Shown here piece by piece: positions 62,351 through 64,000 of a DNA stretch of 64,000 nucleotides. Made by a program: the position numbers and the translations under genes. Below the pieces are notes generated by a model that made no database searches, was not told the origin of the DNA, and was given only the letters and a program-made list of their open reading frames with translations. The number at the start of each line of letters is the position of its first letter. The first letter of the stretch is position 1. The stretch is taken from NCBI GenBank assembly GCA_020848835.1, contig JADLHJ010000069.1:62001-126000 (forward strand), read 5' to 3'. The DNA is from Candidatus Hydrogenedentota bacterium. GTDB lineage: Bacteria; Hydrogenedentota; Hydrogenedentia; Hydrogenedentales; SLHB01.

Positions 62351-62391
62351 CACGGGCACGGGTGAAACAAAGTATCGCACCCGTGCCCGTG
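62351..62391. terminator. Bidirectional hairpin between convergent genes
   Basis: A perfect 14-bp stem CACGGGCACGGGTG / CACCCGTGCCCGTG with a 13-base loop, between paralogue B (ends 62313) and the DUF4173-like gene (minus, ends 62416). Its arms and loop resemble the hairpin at 59827-59865 (shared GGGCACGGGT and AACAAA). Confidence 0.7.
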
Positions 62392-62415
62392 ACTTTGATC
62401 AAGGCCCCGCGGCGC

Positions 62416-63855
62416 TCACTCGGCCGACTCGAAAAGTTCTCGTGCCCGATATCGCGACCAATTCCATGTGCGCCAATCGGAAGTCTGTTCTGATAACTTG
62501 CTCTTCATCCGCTCACGCGCAACGCGCACGTTCCCAATGTCGGTAGAACCTGTTAAGGCTGGCGCGGCATCCGTGCTTAACCGGCTATGATAATTAGCAT
62601 CAAATGACGCGCCCGCATTGGCGCGTGCGGCGTTAGCGCGCACAATTATTCCATCTGGATTCGCAACGTGAAGCGCTACCACTGCACCCCACCCAAGGGA
62701 AAACGCGATCATCACAAACCGATTGCGATTTCCCCACAAGACAGTACCGCAGAACGCAACGAGCACAACTGCCAGCCAAAGCATGAACGCCGTCGTGTAA
62801 AGTCGCAATTGCGTCAAACCATAGGCGTCATAATATAAGTACATGCGATGAAAAGCGCTCGCCATCACAAGATACACGAACGCAATCAGCAACATCGCAA
62901 GACCTCGAAACCATGCGCGCAGTTTTGAGTCCGCGTCTCGTTGGAGCCAATCGCCCGCATACAGCACCAACAGCGCAAGCACTGCAACGGCGACGAGTTG
63001 AAAGAAACCTTGGCGCGCATACTCGGAATAGGTCGGTCCCTCCAAATTAGCAACTAACGAGTCGTCACCAAAGAAGTATCTGAACTGGATCGCAATGAAG
63101 AGCCCAAATAGACCATTCAGTAGAACCAAAGGAATGGATACCGACAATCCGTCGAGTCGAATGGCGGCAGCGGTGCGCTCAAGTGGAAAGCCCGCGCGCG
63201 CGTCTGTCATAACAACATGAAGAAATCCCCCACAAAGCCAGGCAACAATAGTTACGGTAAGACCGTGCTTGATGACCGAGTCCCACTTCACTTCGAAGAA
63301 ATGCGATATAAAACTGCGAAACGCAAAATCAGCCGACGCGAAAAGTACCCCAAACACAAAGACCAATGGAAAGGCGATACAGAGTCCAATGGCGCCGTTT
63401 GTGCCGAAGCGAATCCAATGGGTCCGCGTTTCCGGACTGGCAGTGCCCGACCAAACGCGAGCCGCAATATCGTGCAATGCCTGCGACAGGCCGGCACTCA
63501 TGCCAATCACGGCGTCACATGCAGCGCCGGCATATTGAACGAAGGCTGTTCGCGAAACGCGCTGTGCCGCATGCGGCAATGCGATTACGACCGCAACGGT
63601 GATTGCCGAAAGCAAGTCCAGCGCCTTTAGTACAGGCGAATCGCGCCAGATGAAGAAAGCTCCAAACATTGAAATTAGGAGCGCCCAGATCTTTCGCTGC
63701 GAAGGGGCCAGCGCCACGATGCCCAATGCGAAACACGCCACAAACGCGAAGACATTCAGGCCCCATGGGCTAACGCGCAACATCAAGTCCGCAACAAGAC
63801 CGAGAAGTAATGAAATGGTGATACATCGCACCATCGGATCCGTCGCGTAATTCAT
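62416..63855 (-). CDS. DUF4173-like multi-pass membrane protein
   Basis: A 479-residue protein with about eleven or twelve hydrophobic helices. Features resembling the DUF4153/DUF4173 family are FPLVFVFGVLFASADFAF (about 178-195), VIKHGLTVTIVAWLCGG (about 210-226), PLVLLNGLFGLFIAIQFRYF (about 258-277) and EYARQGFFQLVAVAVLALLV (about 294-313). The hydrophilic C-terminal tail is about 100 residues. Function unknown; the family may sit in envelope-related operons. AAGGCGAG precedes the ATG. Confidence 0.75.
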   Translation of the reverse strand: MNYATDPMVRCITISLLLGLVADLMLRVSPWGLNVFAFVACFALGIVALAPSQRKIWALLISMFGAFFIWRDSPVLKALDLLSAITVAVVIALPHAAQRVSRTAFVQYAGAACDAVIGMSAGLSQALHDIAARVWSGTASPETRTHWIRFGTNGAIGLCIAFPLVFVFGVLFASADFAFRSFISHFFEVKWDSVIKHGLTVTIVAWLCGGFLHVVMTDARAGFPLERTAAAIRLDGLSVSIPLVLLNGLFGLFIAIQFRYFFGDDSLVANLEGPTYSEYARQGFFQLVAVAVLALLVLYAGDWLQRDADSKLRAWFRGLAMLLIAFVYLVMASAFHRMYLYYDAYGLTQLRLYTTAFMLWLAVVLVAFCGTVLWGNRNRFVMIAFSLGWGAVVALHVANPDGIIVRANAARANAGASFDANYHSRLSTDAAPALTGSTDIGNVRVARERMKSKLSEQTSDWRTWNWSRYRARELFESAE

Positions 63856-63919
63856 CGCAAACTCGCCTTTCTATTCCGGGCGATACGCTCGCCACAACGA
63901 TGCCACACGCAGATATCGA

Positions 63920-64000
63920 TCATCGCAACCAATACTTCCGCGCAGCCTGCCTTGGCACTATCAATAGCGCGACGCATACCGCCGTGGCCAATACACCAAC
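63920..64000 (-). CDS. C-terminal end of a membrane protein (partial)
   Basis: The last 26 codons of a minus-strand frame that enters from beyond the right edge and stops (TGA) at 63920-63922. The residues VLATAVCVALLIVPRQAARK look like a final transmembrane helix with a basic cytoplasmic tail. It would be the gene just upstream of the DUF4173-like gene. Too little is present to name it. Confidence 0.45.
   Translation of the reverse strand, partial: VGVLATAVCVALLIVPRQAARKYWLR

Noticed and set aside
63852-64000. An alternative open frame ending at the DUF4173 start codon
   Set aside because: It reads with Cys, His and Arg-rich ordinary text and no hydrophobic helix. The frame ending at 63920 gives a plausible membrane-helix tail.

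Overview
The window looks like chromosome of a Gram-negative, GC-moderate (mid-50s %) bacterium from the Planctomycetes-like secretome world; an uncultured Hydrogenedentota or PVC-related lineage is my best guess (inference). The reasons are a PSCyt1/DUF1549/DUF1553 cytochrome-type protein, a DUF1501 protein, a DUF1559-type pseudopilin, a PEP-CTERM protein and large secreted carbohydrate-active proteins, side by side with Gram-negative type IV pilus genes and an RND pump. No insertion sequence, prophage or CRISPR array was found.

Layout. 1-6481 (minus): pilMNOPQ, a translationally coupled type IV pilus alignment/secretin operon; pilQ runs off the left edge. 6482-7396: non-coding, with a promoter- and terminator-bounded structured RNA resembling 6S RNA and a bidirectional terminator. 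7397-11458: a TPR / cysteine-less thioredoxin-fold / membrane protein, a secreted lysyl-oxidase-domain protein, and a cystathionine gamma-synthase-like enzyme with a fungal-type N-terminal extension. 11564-18646 (minus): housekeeping genes in two groups, zinc-ribbon protein-accD-folC and tRNA-Gln-prs-rplY-pth-ilvN-ilvC. 18845-23270 (minus): a hydrolase-like barrel protein with a ribose-type ABC permease and lipoprotein binding protein but no ATPase. 23378-28424 (minus): a Dabb lipoprotein and an RND pump with its membrane fusion protein. 28730-39127 (mostly plus): PSCyt1/DUF1549/DUF1553 protein, a Crp/Fnr regulator, a PEP-CTERM protein (minus), and a tightly coupled run DUF1501-alpha/beta hydrolase-BASS transporter-NAD epimerase-SDR. 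39288-49010 (minus): one 3,240-residue secreted protein built of ELW-type repeats and 23 tandem ~112-residue Ig-like repeats, ending in a sorting-signal-like tail. 49636-62313 (plus): secreted arabinofuranosidase-like protein, polysaccharide deacetylase, DUF1559 pseudopilin, ankyrin lipoprotein, a VapBC pair, and two tandem paralogous ~810-residue secreted GH67/GH20-like barrel proteins. 62416-64000 (minus): DUF4173-like membrane protein and the tail of another membrane protein.

How it fits together: the right half is largely an envelope and extracellular polysaccharide programme (glycosidase-like, deacetylase, giant adhesin, sorting tags), while the left half holds pilus, amino-acid, folate, fatty-acid and nucleotide housekeeping genes. 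The observations I find most worth checking are the giant repeat protein with its atypical C-terminal tag, the lysyl oxidase domain with its cofactor residues apparently intact, the fungal-type CGS, the 6S-like RNA, the VapC with its first catalytic Asp replaced by Asn, and the tandem GH67-like paralogues.
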